Positions 34,649 through 44,055 are shown, counted from the stretch's first letter. The stretch is 64,000 bases of DNA from an uncultured Synergistales bacterium (GCA_905235735.1 CAJOMU010000005.1:124001-188000); one strand, 5' to 3'. The notes: a model not told the origin generated them from the sequence alone. A program made the numbers and translations.

Positions 34649-34657
34649 TGATATAAT
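34649..34657 (+). promoter_or_regulatory. Extended -10 promoter of the dfx-ftn operon
   Basis: TGATATAAT is an extended -10 identical to that of uxaC. No clear -35 is seen. It lies 41 bases before the desulfoferrodoxin ATG, in the gap from the divergent pseudopilin gene. Confidence 0.6.
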
Positions 34658-34698
34658 AGCGACATTCTAACAAAAAAAGAATCGGGGGTAAAATCACG

Positions 34699-35064
34699 AT
34701 GGAAAAGTTGAACGTATTCAAATGTGCAAAGTGCGGAAATATCGTTGAAGTCCTTCACGTCGGCGGCGGAACTCTTGTATGCTGCGGTGAACCAATGAAG
34801 CAGCTTAAAGAGAATACAACTGATGCGGCAACAGAAAAGCATGTACCAGTTCTCGATAACGGTGTAGTGAAAGTCGGAAGCGTTGCACACCCAATGCAGG
34901 ACGATCATTATATCGAATGGATTGAAGTGATTGACGGTGAGAAAGTCTGTCTCAAGTTCCTGAAGCCAGGCGAGAAACCGGAACGTGAATTTGCGTGCGC
35001 GAAACCAGGTGCAGTTATGCGTGAATACTGCAACAAGCATGGACTCTGGAAGGCTGATGTATAA
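34699..35064 (+). CDS. dfx: Desulfoferrodoxin (superoxide reductase)
   Basis: A 121-residue two-iron protein. The desulforedoxin part holds four Cys (CAKCG at 9-13 and CC at 28-29). The superoxide reductase centre uses the His in EKHVP, the His in SVAHPM and HYIEW, and the C-terminal CNKHG. It reduces superoxide to peroxide without releasing oxygen, typical for anaerobes. The gene overlaps ftn by one base (TAATG). Confidence 0.95.
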   Translation: MEKLNVFKCAKCGNIVEVLHVGGGTLVCCGEPMKQLKENTTDAATEKHVPVLDNGVVKVGSVAHPMQDDHYIEWIEVIDGEKVCLKFLKPGEKPEREFACAKPGAVMREYCNKHGLWKADV

Positions 35065-35552
35065 TGCACATTTCTGATTCAATGGTCGCTGCCATTAATG
35101 ACCAGATAAAGGCAGAATTCGATTCAGCGTATATATACTTGGCCATGTCAGCATATCTCAAAGATGCTGGGCTTGATGGTATGTCTCACTGGATGTACAA
35201 GCAGTACAAGGAAGAAGTTGAACATGCAGAGAAGTTCATAAACTATCTTTATGAGCGAGGTGCACGTGTAATCATTCCTGATGTTGCGAAACCTAAAGAG
35301 ACATACACGGATGCAATTGAAGTTTTCAAGACGGCATATGCGCATGAACAGTATGTTACATCGAGAATATATAAGCTGGTTGACCTTGCAGTCTCAGAGA
35401 AGGATTATGCAACGCAGTCAATGCTGAAATGGTATGTTGATGAGCAGATGGAAGAAGAAGATAACACCGGCGGAATAGTGAGCAAGCTGGAGTTTCTTGG
35501 CGGGGATAAGCACGGAATATACACAGTAGACCGTGAGCTTTCATCCCGTTAA
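35064..35552 (+). CDS. ftn: Ferritin
   Basis: A 162-residue non-haem ferritin. The di-iron ligands are visible in IKAEFDSAYIYLAM, EEVEHAEKF and MLKWYVDEQMEEED. It stores iron and removes Fe(II) that would feed Fenton chemistry, which fits co-expression with superoxide reductase. It is followed by a strong terminator. Confidence 0.95.
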   Translation: MHISDSMVAAINDQIKAEFDSAYIYLAMSAYLKDAGLDGMSHWMYKQYKEEVEHAEKFINYLYERGARVIIPDVAKPKETYTDAIEVFKTAYAHEQYVTSRIYKLVDLAVSEKDYATQSMLKWYVDEQMEEEDNTGGIVSKLEFLGGDKHGIYTVDRELSSR

Positions 35553-35565
35553 TGTGAGGATTATG

Positions 35566-35598
35566 CAGGGGAGCTTAACAAAGAGCTTCCCTGTTTTT
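35566..35598 (+). terminator. Terminator of dfx-ftn
   Basis: CAGGGGAGCT pairs with AGCTTCCCTG (one G-T pair) around a 7-base loop, followed by five T residues. The next gene starts 3 bases later, so that gene needs its own start signals. Confidence 0.85.
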
Positions 35599-35600
35599 AT

Positions 35601-36389
35601 ATGAAAATGGACAAAGAAAAACTGAAAGCATTTCTTGAGGGAATGTATTACGTATATGCCAGGCGTGAGATAATCAATCCTGATCCGTTATATTTTCTGT
35701 ATCAATATGAAGATATAAGAGACAGAGAGGTTGTTGGATTAATTGCTTCATCGTTGGCATACGGAAGAGTTGCACAGATTATGAAGAGTGTGGAGAAGGT
35801 TCTTGCGTGTTTAGGTGATGAGCCTCATAAATTCCTTATGGACAATGATAAATTTGATTTAGTGCCTGAGTATTTCAAGCATAGATTTACGACTGCATAT
35901 GACATGAATAATTTTCTAAGGAACATATCGGGAGTTCTTAGTGAGTATGAATCAGTTGAGGGATTTATGAGAGAGTGCCTTAATGCATCGGAAGGGAATT
36001 TATTTTCTGCGCTTGATAAATTTTCTGAAAGGTTATCAATGAATCGTAAGCCTAAATCATTTTCTCTGATAACTGCGCCTAAGGATGGAAGTGCATGCAA
36101 GAGATTATTCTTATATCTTAAATGGCTAGTTCGACATGATGATGTTGATCCTGGTGGCTGGGAAGTATTGAAACCGAGTGAATTAATTGTCCCTACTGAT
36201 GTACATATGCATAGAATTAGTCTTCAGCTTGGCCTAACGCAAAGGAAGGAAGGAGATCTGAAGTGTGCAGTTGAAATCACAAATTCCTTCCGTTCTATTA
36301 ATCCTCTTGACCCAACTAAATATGACTTTTCTCTCTCTCGTTTTGGCATACGTAACCTCTTCTCTTCACTCAATGTCATTATATCCTAA
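35601..36389 (+). CDS. TIGR02757/DUF2400 family protein
   Basis: A 262-residue protein. NPDPLYFLYQYEDIRDREVVGLIASSLAYGRVAQI, PKDGSACKRLFLYLKWLVR and LIVPTDVHMHRISLQLGLTQRK are unmistakable for this family, whose function is not established; it is widespread in Bacteroidetes and anaerobes. The last third has an HhH-glycosylase flavour. ATG 35601 (or 35607) has no ribosome site, because the terminator of ftn ends just before it; the transcript may be leaderless or arise by read-through. Confidence 0.85.
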   Translation: MKMDKEKLKAFLEGMYYVYARREIINPDPLYFLYQYEDIRDREVVGLIASSLAYGRVAQIMKSVEKVLACLGDEPHKFLMDNDKFDLVPEYFKHRFTTAYDMNNFLRNISGVLSEYESVEGFMRECLNASEGNLFSALDKFSERLSMNRKPKSFSLITAPKDGSACKRLFLYLKWLVRHDDVDPGGWEVLKPSELIVPTDVHMHRISLQLGLTQRKEGDLKCAVEITNSFRSINPLDPTKYDFSLSRFGIRNLFSSLNVIIS

Positions 36390-36420
36390 CTTATGGGAAT
36401 AGAAAAAAAGGATTAAGATT

Positions 36421-36876
36421 ATGTATTACGGACATGAAAATTCAAATCAGATTCACGCCCTGAATCAAATGTATAAAGGCATAGATACACCTGATGATTT
36501 ATATAATGCCTTGATGAACGTCTGGTGCGAATATTCCTGCACTCCAAGATTACGTTCTCAATGGACATCGAAGAATATTACACTGGGGCAATGTTCAATT
36601 ACTGCTTTTCTTGCACAGGATATTTTTGGAGGAAAAGTATTCGGAATTCTCATGCAGGAAGGTAACTATCACTGTTATAACGTCGTGAATAATATTGCTT
36701 TCGATTTGACGAGTGAACAATTTGAAAATGAAGAACTAAGTTACGTGAATAATCCGGAACAATCAAGAGAGATTCATTTTGCCAGACGAGAAAAACAAGA
36801 ACGATATGAATATCTAAAAGACGAGTTGAAAAAATTCTTGTCTTCAAAAAATATTTACTCATTTGACAAGTTTTAA
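36421..36876 (+). CDS. YunG-like family protein
   Basis: A 151-residue protein. The order WTSKNITLGQCSITAFLAQDIFGG, then HCYNVVNNIAFDLTSEQF matches the YunG-like family (Cys-His-Asp arrangement compatible with a papain-like hydrolase fold). No biochemical role is known to me. ATG follows aaagga. The promoter of the next tRNA pair overlaps its 3' end. Confidence 0.7.
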   Translation: MYYGHENSNQIHALNQMYKGIDTPDDLYNALMNVWCEYSCTPRLRSQWTSKNITLGQCSITAFLAQDIFGGKVFGILMQEGNYHCYNVVNNIAFDLTSEQFENEELSYVNNPEQSREIHFARREKQERYEYLKDELKKFLSSKNIYSFDKF

Positions 36877-36889
36877 CCCTCGTTATAAT
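36863..36889 (+). promoter_or_regulatory. Promoter of the tRNA-Ser/tRNA-Arg unit
   Basis: A perfect -35 TTGACA (36863-36868) and a perfect -10 TATAAT (36884-36889) with a 15-base spacer. The predicted start lies about 15 bases before tRNA-Ser. The -35 lies inside the end of the YunG-like gene. Confidence 0.8.
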
Positions 36890-36910
36890 ATATTCCCGTT
36901 TTGCGTAAAT

Positions 36911-37002
36911 GGTGGGTTGGCCGAGTAGGTCGAAGGCGCTCGCCTGCTAAGTGAGTATAGGGGCTGAAACCTCTATCGTGAGTTCGAATCTCACACCCAC
37001 CG
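36911..37002 (+). tRNA. tRNA-Ser (anticodon GCT)
   Basis: A class II tRNA: acceptor stem GGTGGGT/ACCCACC, anticodon stem CTCGC/GTGAG with loop CTGCTAA giving GCT, a long variable arm and T-loop TTCGAAT. Discriminator G at 37002 and an encoded CCA at 37003-37005. Reads AGC/AGT. Confidence 0.97.
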
Positions 37003-37022
37003 CCATTCTATGCATAAACAAT

Positions 37023-37096
37023 GCGGCAGTAGCTCAGCTGGATAGAGCGAAGGCCTACGGAGCCTTAGGTCGTGGGTTCGAATCCTGCCTGCCGCG
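37023..37096 (+). tRNA. tRNA-Arg (anticodon ACG)
   Basis: Acceptor stem GCGGCAG/CTGCCGC, D-arm with AGCTCAGCTGGATAGAGC, anticodon stem AAGGC/GCCTT with loop CTACGGA giving ACG, and T-loop TTCGAAT. CCA is encoded at 37097-37099. Reads CGN via inosine; it is 17 bases after tRNA-Ser and shares its promoter. Confidence 0.97.
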
Positions 37097-37121
37097 CCAA
37101 ATATTCCGAAACCAAAGAGAG

Positions 37122-37155
37122 GCGGTTGCTGAGTTATTCTTCAGACCGCTTTTTT
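37122..37155 (+). terminator. Terminator of the tRNA unit
   Basis: GCGGTTGCTGA pairs with TTCAGACCGC (with a mismatch) around a short loop, followed by six T residues, about 25 bases after tRNA-Arg. Confidence 0.75.
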
Positions 37156-37250
37156 GCATATTTGGGCTTCAATCCTGAATCATGATTCTGAAATGGCCGC
37201 AGATAATTTTTCAGGTTAAGCATAAATTTATATGAAGGAGAAAGATTTTC

Positions 37251-38375
37251 ATGACAAAAAGAATTTTCACTTGTGCATTACTCATTCTCGCAATGTCTTC
37301 ATGTGCCTTTGGTGCCCCCTTCAAACTCGGAGGAACTGCACCTCTCACAGGCGGAGCAGCAATTTACGGAACAGCAGCGCGTAATGGTGCGGCAATCGCA
37401 GTTGAAGAGATTAACGCGAAGGGCGGAGATATTCAATTTGAACTTCGATATGAAGATGACACTCACGATGCAGAGAAGGCTGTTAATGCATACAACGCAC
37501 TCAAAGATTGGGGAATGCAGTTATCGCTCGGTTCAGTAACATCAAAACCATGTGAGGCAACTGCGGCAGAGAATTTCTCAGACAGAATTTTTGCACTCAC
37601 ACCTTCAGCGTCAAGTGCGGCAGTAACCGAAGGTAAAGATAACGTTTTCCAGATGTGCTTTGTCGATCCGAATCAGGGAACAGCAAGTGCACAGTATATC
37701 GGTGAAAAAGGCTTTGCGAAGAAAGTTGCGGTTATCTGGAAGAATGATGACGTATATTCAAAGGGAGTTTATGATACTTTCATCGAAGCAGCTCCAAAAT
37801 ACGGACTTAATATTGTGAGTGATACGACTTTCGCAGACGGCAACGATACTGACTTCTCGGTTCAGCTCACAGATGCAAAGGACAAAGGTGCAGAACTCGT
37901 TTTCCTTCCGATGTATTATCAGCCTGCATCACTCATTCTCGCTCAGGCTCAGGCTATGGGATATGCTCCGAAATGGTTCGGCATTGACGGAATGGACGGA
38001 ATTCTCACTATGGAAGGTTTCGATAAATCACTTGCAGAAGGTGTTATGCTCTTAACTCCGTTCAACGCAGATGCAAAAGATGAACTCACAGTAAAATTCG
38101 TAGCTAAGTACAAAGAGAAGCACGGCGAAATTCCGAATCAGTTTGCCGCTGACGGTTATGACTGCGTATATGCCTACTATCAGGCACTCACTCAGGCAAA
38201 AGCAAATGCAGATATGAGTGCTGAAGAACTTTGCACGAAGATGATTGAACAGTTTACGACAATGACATTCAACGGCGTAACTGGAGAAAATGTAAAGTGG
38301 TCAGCAAACGGAGAAGTTACGAAAGATCCCAAAGGTATGGTCATAAAAAACGGCGCGTATGTCGGTCTTGACTAA
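37251..38375 (+). CDS. livK: Branched-chain amino acid ABC transporter substrate-binding protein
   Basis: A 374-residue type I periplasmic binding protein. Signal peptide at 1-21 (SSCAFGA). The mature start KLGGTAPLTGGAAIYGTAARNGAAIAVEEINAKGG and the hinge region are typical of LivK/LivJ. It binds leucine, isoleucine, valine or related amino acids for the LivHMGF importer that follows. Ribosome site aaggagaaag at 37235-37244. The region upstream holds a 12-bp palindrome GAATCATGATTC (37177-37188) that might be an operator. A large hairpin follows the gene. Confidence 0.93.
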   Translation: MTKRIFTCALLILAMSSCAFGAPFKLGGTAPLTGGAAIYGTAARNGAAIAVEEINAKGGDIQFELRYEDDTHDAEKAVNAYNALKDWGMQLSLGSVTSKPCEATAAENFSDRIFALTPSASSAAVTEGKDNVFQMCFVDPNQGTASAQYIGEKGFAKKVAVIWKNDDVYSKGVYDTFIEAAPKYGLNIVSDTTFADGNDTDFSVQLTDAKDKGAELVFLPMYYQPASLILAQAQAMGYAPKWFGIDGMDGILTMEGFDKSLAEGVMLLTPFNADAKDELTVKFVAKYKEKHGEIPNQFAADGYDCVYAYYQALTQAKANADMSAEELCTKMIEQFTTMTFNGVTGENVKWSANGEVTKDPKGMVIKNGAYVGLD

Positions 38376-38405
38376 TCAGAATCATAATCACTGAATTGAA
38401 ATATA

Positions 38406-38457
38406 AACAGCTTGGGGATTACGGCCTGATAAAATAATCTCCGGCTGTTATTTTTTT
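38406..38457 (+). terminator. Attenuator-type terminator between livK and livH
   Basis: AACAGC/GCTGTT plus an inner GGGGATTA/TAATCTCC stem form a long hairpin, followed after one A by seven T residues. Placed inside the operon, it should reduce transcription into the permease genes relative to livK. Confidence 0.8.
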
Positions 38458-38480
38458 GGTCAAAGGGAGTAATAAATTTC

Positions 38481-39362
38481 ATGACATTCCTGAATTTTTT
38501 CATATCGGGTATAAGTCTGGGCAGTATCTATGCGATAATTGCACTGGGCTATACAATGGTTTACGGCATTGCTAAGATGCTCAACTTCGCACACGGTGAT
38601 GTTATCATGGTCGGTGCTTACGTATGCTTCTATGCGGTGTCGCGTTACAATCTTAATCCGTTCTTGGGCGTAATAATCGCAATGTTCTTGTGCACCGTTC
38701 TGGGAATTCTCGTTGAACGATTCGCATATAAGCCATTGAGACAGGCTCCGTCTCTTGCAGTTCTCATTACGGCTATAGGCATGAGCTATTTCCTTCAGAA
38801 TACAGCATTGCTGTTATGGTCATCTAATCCTAAAGTCTTTCCGTCGATTATAGGCAGAGGTTCATTCAAACTCTTTGACGGAAATCTTTCTGTCTCGCAC
38901 ATCACAGTTCTCACGATTTCAGTATGTATCGTAATCATGATTGTGCTCTCACTGTTCATCGGCAAGACTAAACTCGGAAAGGCAATGCGTGCATGTTCAG
39001 AGGACAAAGGAGCGGCGCAGTTAATGGGAATAAATGTGAATGCAACTATCTCAATGACATTCGCAATAGGTTCAGGGCTTGCAGCAATTGCAGGAGCGTT
39101 ATTGTGTTCAGCCTACCCCACACTGATGCCTACAACGGGAGCTTTGCCGGGCATTAAGGCATTTACGGCGGCAGTCTTCGGAGGAATTGGTTCAATACCT
39201 GGTGCATTTCTTGGAGGATTAATGCTCGGAGTGATTGAGATTTTTGCAAAGGCGTATATCTCAAGCCAGTTATCAGATGCAGTTGTATTCGCAGTTCTGA
39301 TTATCGTGTTGCTTGTGAAACCCGCAGGCTTACTCGGCAAGAGCATACAGGAGAAGGTGTAA
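38481..39362 (+). CDS. livH: Branched-chain amino acid ABC permease LivH
   Basis: A 293-residue membrane protein with about eight helices. GISLGSIYAIIALGYTMVYGIAKMLNFAHGDVIMVGAY and AVFGGIGSIPGAFLGGLMLG are diagnostic of LivH. It forms the channel with LivM. The ATG at 38481 has aaaggga upstream. The stop is 2 bases before the livM start. Confidence 0.95.
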   Translation: MTFLNFFISGISLGSIYAIIALGYTMVYGIAKMLNFAHGDVIMVGAYVCFYAVSRYNLNPFLGVIIAMFLCTVLGILVERFAYKPLRQAPSLAVLITAIGMSYFLQNTALLLWSSNPKVFPSIIGRGSFKLFDGNLSVSHITVLTISVCIVIMIVLSLFIGKTKLGKAMRACSEDKGAAQLMGINVNATISMTFAIGSGLAAIAGALLCSAYPTLMPTTGALPGIKAFTAAVFGGIGSIPGAFLGGLMLGVIEIFAKAYISSQLSDAVVFAVLIIVLLVKPAGLLGKSIQEKV

Positions 39363-39364
39363 CT

Positions 39365-40423
39365 ATGACGATGAAGAGACTGATAAACTTAAAACGCACG
39401 GAGGCAAGAAGAATTTTCATTACGTACTCAGCTGTCGTGATTGCATACGTAATCTTTCAGGTTATGAGCAGTTCGGGCTTTCTGAGTTCATCAATGAGAG
39501 GAATGCTTGTGCCTATATGCGCATATATGGTCATGGCCGTATCGTTGAATCTAGTTGTCGGTATTTCAGGTGAGTTATCACTTGGCCATGCAGGATTTAT
39601 GTCAATCGGAGCGTTCTCAGGTGTAGCTAGTGCGATTCTAATGCAGTCAACAATAACGAATGCACCAGTCAGATTAGCACTTGCTATGATTGTCGGAGCA
39701 ATATTCGCGGCAATTGCAGGTTTTCTAATTGGAATTCCCGTTTTGAGATTAAAGGGTGATTATCTTGCTATCGTTACACTTGCATTCGGAGAGATCATAA
39801 AGAGCATACTCAATAACTTTTACTTCGGAGTTGATGCACAAGGGCTTCACTTCTCAATGCTCACGGATACAACGAGATTGCTCAAAGGAGGAAGGCTGAT
39901 TATTCGCGGGCCAATGGGTATATCAGGCATAATGAAGATTGCGACATTCCCAATGGGATTCATTCTCGTAATGATTTCATTAATGGTCGTGTTTAATCTC
40001 GTAAATTCGCGTTCAGGTCGTGCGTTCATGGCCATACGTGATGACAGAATAGCGGCAGAAAGTATCGGACTGGACATAACGAAGTATAAGATGATGGCAT
40101 TCGTAACAAGTGCGGCATTAGCTGGAGCGGCTGGTGCATTGTTCGCGATGAATTATTCTACGATTGTTGCGAATAAATTCGACTTCAACACTTCGATTCT
40201 GATTCTGGTCTTCGTTGTATTGGGAGGTCAGGGTAACATGTTAGGTTCAATAATTGCGGCGGCAGCACTAACTGTATTACCCGAAAAGTTACGAGGCTTC
40301 TCTGATTACAGAATGCTTCTCTATGCCATTATCCTGATTGTTACGATGCTTGGAACGAATAACGCTGAAATTCGGGAATTCTTCACGAAACTAAATCCCT
40401 TCAGGCGTAAAGAGGAGGCATAA
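39365..40423 (+). CDS. livM: Branched-chain amino acid ABC permease LivM
   Basis: A 352-residue membrane protein with about nine helices. SLNLVVGISGELSLGHAGFMSIGAF, LRLKGDYLAIVTLAFGEI and VLGGQGNMLGSIIAAA are LivM landmarks. It pairs with LivH. ATG 39365 follows aggagaaggtg at 39350-39360. The next gene starts one base after the stop. Confidence 0.95.
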   Translation: MTMKRLINLKRTEARRIFITYSAVVIAYVIFQVMSSSGFLSSSMRGMLVPICAYMVMAVSLNLVVGISGELSLGHAGFMSIGAFSGVASAILMQSTITNAPVRLALAMIVGAIFAAIAGFLIGIPVLRLKGDYLAIVTLAFGEIIKSILNNFYFGVDAQGLHFSMLTDTTRLLKGGRLIIRGPMGISGIMKIATFPMGFILVMISLMVVFNLVNSRSGRAFMAIRDDRIAAESIGLDITKYKMMAFVTSAALAGAAGALFAMNYSTIVANKFDFNTSILILVFVVLGGQGNMLGSIIAAAALTVLPEKLRGFSDYRMLLYAIILIVTMLGTNNAEIREFFTKLNPFRRKEEA

Positions 40424-40424
40424 C

Positions 40425-41261
40425 ATGAGAACTAAGACGAAATATATTCCTGTCCCTTCAAATGCGATATTGCCAGAGAGAGATGCGGCACGTGAACCTG
40501 TACTTGAATGCGTTAATCTTGGAATCATGCTCGGAGGAATTAAGGCAGTCGATAATTTCAATCTCACTGTAGGACGCACTGAGATTGTCGGATTGATTGG
40601 GCCTAACGGAGCAGGCAAGACTACAGTCTTCAATCTGCTCACGAAAGTTTATCACCCTACGACAGGTACAATTCTGCTCAACGGCAAAGACACTCACGGA
40701 ATGACAACGGTGCAGGTGAACAGGGCAGGAATTGCGAGAACGTTTCAGAACATACGACTCTTCAAGAACCTCAGTGTTGCGGATAACGTGAAGGCGGCCA
40801 TGAATAATGACATGCGATATAACATGCTGAGTGCAATATTGAGACTTCCAGGCTACAGACGTGAAGAGATTGCGGCTCACAGACGCGCATTGAAACTGTT
40901 ATCGATATTCGACATGCAGAATATGGCTGACGTTCCAGCAGGGTCTCTCCCATACGGTGCACAGAGAAGACTTGAGATTGTTCGTGCACTTGCAACTAAT
41001 CCGTGTCTGTTACTGCTCGATGAACCTGCCGCAGGTATGAATCCTTCAGAGACTGCTGAATTACTCGACAGCATAAGGAAAGTACATGAGATGTTCCAGA
41101 TTGCAATTATCCTGATTGAACACGATATGAGCCTCGTCATGAATATCTGCGATGGAATATGTGTACTCAATTTCGGTCAGGTTATCGCGAAGGGTACACC
41201 TGATGAGATTCAATCAAATCCAGCAGTTATTGAGGCGTATTTAGGGAGGCGGAAAGAATGA
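40425..41261 (+). CDS. livG: Branched-chain amino acid ABC ATPase LivG
   Basis: A 278-residue ATPase. Walker A GPNGAGKTT around 63-71, the Q-loop QNIRLF, an LSY-type signature replaced by LPYGAQRRLEIVRAL (variant of LSGGQ, usual in LivG), and Walker B LLLLDEPAAGMN. The first 25 residues are an extension before the ATPase fold. It overlaps livF by 4 bases. Confidence 0.94.
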   Translation: MRTKTKYIPVPSNAILPERDAAREPVLECVNLGIMLGGIKAVDNFNLTVGRTEIVGLIGPNGAGKTTVFNLLTKVYHPTTGTILLNGKDTHGMTTVQVNRAGIARTFQNIRLFKNLSVADNVKAAMNNDMRYNMLSAILRLPGYRREEIAAHRRALKLLSIFDMQNMADVPAGSLPYGAQRRLEIVRALATNPCLLLLDEPAAGMNPSETAELLDSIRKVHEMFQIAIILIEHDMSLVMNICDGICVLNFGQVIAKGTPDEIQSNPAVIEAYLGRRKE

Positions 41262-41971
41262 GCGAACCTGTATTGAAAGTTGAAAATATCAATGTGTATT
41301 ACGGGAGCATTCATGCAATCAAGGGAATATCATTTGAGGTATACGAAGGAGAAATCGTAACGTTAATCGGTGCGAACGGTGCAGGAAAATCTACAACACT
41401 GAACACTATATCGGGATTACTTCATCACACAACAGGAAGCATATCTTTCATGGGTGAATCACTCGACAAGATACCGCCGCATAAAATCGTTGAACGAGGT
41501 CTTGCACAAGTCCCTGAAGGCCGAAGAGTATTCGCACAGATGACAGTTCATGAAAATCTCGAAATGGGAGCATACACGCAGAATGATGATGCGATTCATG
41601 AAGACATTGAAAAGGTTTATGCGTTATTCCCTCGACTGAAGGAACGTTACAGACAGTTAGCAGGTACACTTTCAGGCGGTGAACAGCAGATGCTCGCTAT
41701 GGGACGTGCATTAATGAGCAGGCCTAAACTCTTAATGCTTGATGAGCCTTCGATGGGATTAGCTCCGATTCTTGTTGAGCAGATTTTCGACATCATCTCT
41801 GAACTTCACAGGACAGGTGCAACTATATTGCTTGTTGAACAGAATGCACAAATGGCATTGAGCATAGCATCACGAGGTTATGTACTTGAGACTGGCAGGA
41901 TAGTTACGACAGGAACGGGCAAAGAGTTATTATCATCTGAGGAAGTCAGAAAGGCATATTTAGGCGGATAA
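41258..41971 (+). CDS. livF: Branched-chain amino acid ABC ATPase LivF
   Basis: A 237-residue ATPase with Walker A GANGAGKST, QVPEGRRVF, signature LSGGEQQMLAMGRAL and Walker B LLMLDEPSMGLAP. Length and LAQVPEGR are typical for LivF. It is the last gene of livKHMGF and is followed by a bidirectional terminator. Confidence 0.95.
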   Translation: MSEPVLKVENINVYYGSIHAIKGISFEVYEGEIVTLIGANGAGKSTTLNTISGLLHHTTGSISFMGESLDKIPPHKIVERGLAQVPEGRRVFAQMTVHENLEMGAYTQNDDAIHEDIEKVYALFPRLKERYRQLAGTLSGGEQQMLAMGRALMSRPKLLMLDEPSMGLAPILVEQIFDIISELHRTGATILLVEQNAQMALSIASRGYVLETGRIVTTGTGKELLSSEEVRKAYLGG

Positions 41972-41977
41972 GTGCGC

Positions 41978-42023
41978 AAAAAAATTTCCCTCCCAGAAAG
42001 TTTATGTTCAGGGAGGGCTTTTT
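41978..42023. terminator. Bidirectional terminator between livF and metK
   Basis: A 7-bp perfect stem CCCTCCC/GGGAGGG with a 16-base loop; CTTTTT follows in the plus direction and a T-rich stretch in the minus direction. It serves both convergent units. Confidence 0.85.
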
Positions 42024-42033
42024 CATCTTCAAG

Positions 42034-43230
42034 CTATATTCCTGCCGCTTTACGCAATTCCTCTGCTCTGTCAGTCTTCTCCCATCCAGGTAACACAGGC
42101 AGATCTATTCTTCCCATATGACCATATGACGCAACTGCTTTATATTGCGGCTTCCTCAAATCCAAATCGCGAATTATTGCCGCAGGTCTGAAGTCAAAAT
42201 GTTCACGCAGAAGTTCAGCAATCTTTTCATCACTCAGCTTGCCAGTTCCGAAAGTGTTCACGTTCAATGAGACTGGTTCAGCAACACCGATCGCATAGGC
42301 AACCTGAATCTGACACTCATCAGCAATACCTGACGCAACGATATTCTTGGCCGCGTAACGTGTCATGTATGCACCTGAACGGTCAACCTTCGTGGGGTCT
42401 TTGCCTGAGAATGCACCGCCTCCGTGTGGTACCCATCCGCCGTATGTATCAACGATAATCTTTCTTCCTGTCAAACCTGAATCTGCCGCAGGGCCTCCCT
42501 TAACGAATCTTCCTGTTGGGTTCACGAATATTCTCGTCTTATCGTCAATCAGATATTCGGGCATTATCGGCTTGATTACATGTTCAATCATGTCTTCACG
42601 AATCGTCTTCAGACTTGCTTCAGGGCTGTGCTGTGTCGAAACTACAATCGTATCTGCATGTACTGCTTTGCGGTTCTCATATCTCAATGATACCTGCGTC
42701 TTTCCGTCTGGACGAAGATATTTGAGTGTTCCGTCTTTACGAACCTTCGCGAGCTGTCGTGCTAATGCGTGTGATAATGCTATGGGCATTGGCATGAACT
42801 CTTTCGTCTCATTCGTAGCATATCCGAACATCATTCCCTGATCCCCTGCACCTGTCTTCGCAATTTCGTCTTCACTCAGTGAATCACGAACCTCTATAGC
42901 CGTGTCTACTCCCTGTGCAATATCTGCTGATTGTTCATCTATTGCCGTGAGTACTGCGCATGTCTCACCGTCAAAACCATATTTCGCCCTCGTGTAGCCG
43001 ATTCCGTTTATCGTCTCACGCACTATCTTCGGAATATCAACGTATGTAGTCGTGCTGATTTCTCCTGCCACTACTGCCATTCCTGTTGATACGAGAACTT
43101 CACATGCAACGCGTCCCATTGGATCATCTTTGAGAATTGCATCGAGAACTGCATCTGAAATCTGATCCGCAACTTTATCAGGATGTCCTTCTGTTACAGA
43201 CTCTGATGAAAATATGAATTTGTCTGACAT
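42034..43230 (-). CDS. metK: S-adenosylmethionine synthase
   Basis: A 398-residue enzyme that makes SAM from methionine and [26 protein letters not shown] opens the protein; [12 protein letters not shown] and [19 protein letters not shown] are the two PROSITE-type signatures. The frame extends 16 codons upstream, but ATG 43230 gives the family start and has aaggagg at 43242-43248. The 5' leader holds a SAM-I riboswitch and a terminator, so high SAM should switch the gene off. Confidence 0.97.
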   Translation of the reverse strand: MSDKFIFSSESVTEGHPDKVADQISDAVLDAILKDDPMGRVACEVLVSTGMAVVAGEISTTTYVDIPKIVRETINGIGYTRAKYGFDGETCAVLTAIDEQSADIAQGVDTAIEVRDSLSEDEIAKTGAGDQGMMFGYATNETKEFMPMPIALSHALARQLAKVRKDGTLKYLRPDGKTQVSLRYENRKAVHADTIVVSTQHSPEASLKTIREDMIEHVIKPIMPEYLIDDKTRIFVNPTGRFVKGGPAADSGLTGRKIIVDTYGGWVPHGGGAFSGKDPTKVDRSGAYMTRYAAKNIVASGIADECQIQVAYAIGVAEPVSLNVNTFGTGKLSDEKIAELLREHFDFRPAAIIRDLDLRKPQYKAVASYGHMGRIDLPVLPGWEKTDRAEELRKAAGI

Positions 43231-43252
43231 AATTTGTATTTGCCTCCTTACA

Positions 43253-43288
43253 TAAAAAACGTACCCTCTATGATTCAAGAGAGTACGC
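43253..43288 (-). terminator. Riboswitch expression-platform terminator of metK
   Basis: On the minus strand GCGTACTCTCT pairs with AGAGGGTACG (one mismatch) around a 9-base loop and is followed by six T residues, 28 bases after the aptamer and before the metK ribosome site. Confidence 0.85.
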
Positions 43289-43315
43289 TATGATTTCGTT
43301 GTTGTGTATGTCTCT

Positions 43316-43421
43316 CTCTCATCATCCAGCTTCAGCTATTACCTGCTGCCGGTATTGGCACCTGATTCAAACAGGTTGCCGGGCTTCATAGGGCCGGTCC
43401 CTCCACCTCTCTCGATAAGAG
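43316..43421 (-). ncRNA. SAM-I (S-box) riboswitch
   Basis: Read on the minus strand: P1 5' arm CTCTTATC, then GAGAGAGGTGGAGGGACCGG, CCCTATGAAGCCCGGCAACC, a P3 hairpin, GGTGCCAATACCGGCAGC, a P4 hairpin and the P1 3' arm GATGAGAG. These match the S-box consensus (GGTGGAGGGA, GCCCGGCAACC, GGTGCNAA). SAM binding should free the terminator hairpin downstream and stop metK transcription. Confidence 0.95.
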
Positions 43422-43443
43422 TTATGTTGTGTTCGTCTTTCTG

Positions 43444-44055
43444 CTACTTTGAGTACAACTCGACTGCGAGTATTTCGTTCACCTCAATGGGCAATTCTTC
43501 GCGTAATGGTTCACGAATCAGTTTTGCACAGAAATTCGCTTTGTCCTTCTCAAGATACGGAACACTGAAGTTCACGAACCCGTTGAAATTATCCTCAACT
43601 AATGGATTCGTTCTCGTCTTCTCCTTGAGTGATATTACATCATTGACTTGTACGCCGAATGAAGGAATATCAACCTTCTGGCCGTTCACAAGAACATGAC
43701 CGTGTGATACAAGCTGACGTGCCTGACGTATTGAACGTGCAAATCCTGTTCTGTATACGAGATTGTCTAATCTGCATTCAAGTGATTTAAGCAATGCTAC
43801 ACCTGTCATATCCTGGCTCTTCTTGGCCATGTCGAAATAACGTGCAAACTGTCTCTCAAGTATTCCGTAATACGCTTTAATCTTCTGTTTCTCCATTAAC
43901 TGCAATCCGTACTGTGAGACTTTCTGTCCTGTACGTGCACTTGCCGCCGCTGATGCCTTCTTAGGGTCTGACCTCTTTAATGCTTTAGGATGTCCGCATA
44001 CATTGACACCCAGATGACGGCATAATTTAAATCTTGGTTCTCTTCGTGTTGCCAA
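43444..44055 (-). CDS. rpsD: 30S ribosomal protein S4
   Basis: A 203-residue protein. [22 protein letters not shown] at the N-terminus contains Cys residues of a zinc-type S4, and the S4 RNA-binding domain has [33 protein letters not shown]. The frame is open 35 codons upstream, but TTG 44055 has aaggag at 44066-44071 and gives the family N-terminus. It stands alone, away from the usual S13-S11-S4-rpoA cluster. Confidence 0.95.
   Translation of the reverse strand: MATRREPRFKLCRHLGVNVCGHPKALKRSDPKKASAAASARTGQKVSQYGLQLMEKQKIKAYYGILERQFARYFDMAKKSQDMTGVALLKSLECRLDNLVYRTGFARSIRQARQLVSHGHVLVNGQKVDIPSFGVQVNDVISLKEKTRTNPLVEDNFNGFVNFSVPYLEKDKANFCAKLIREPLREELPIEVNEILAVELYSK

Noticed and set aside
33589-35082. 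Minus-strand frame of 497 codons across the pseudopilin and the dfx gene
   Set aside because: The upstream part is antisense to desulfoferrodoxin and has no family-like sequence; the real start is ATG 34620 with a ribosome site.
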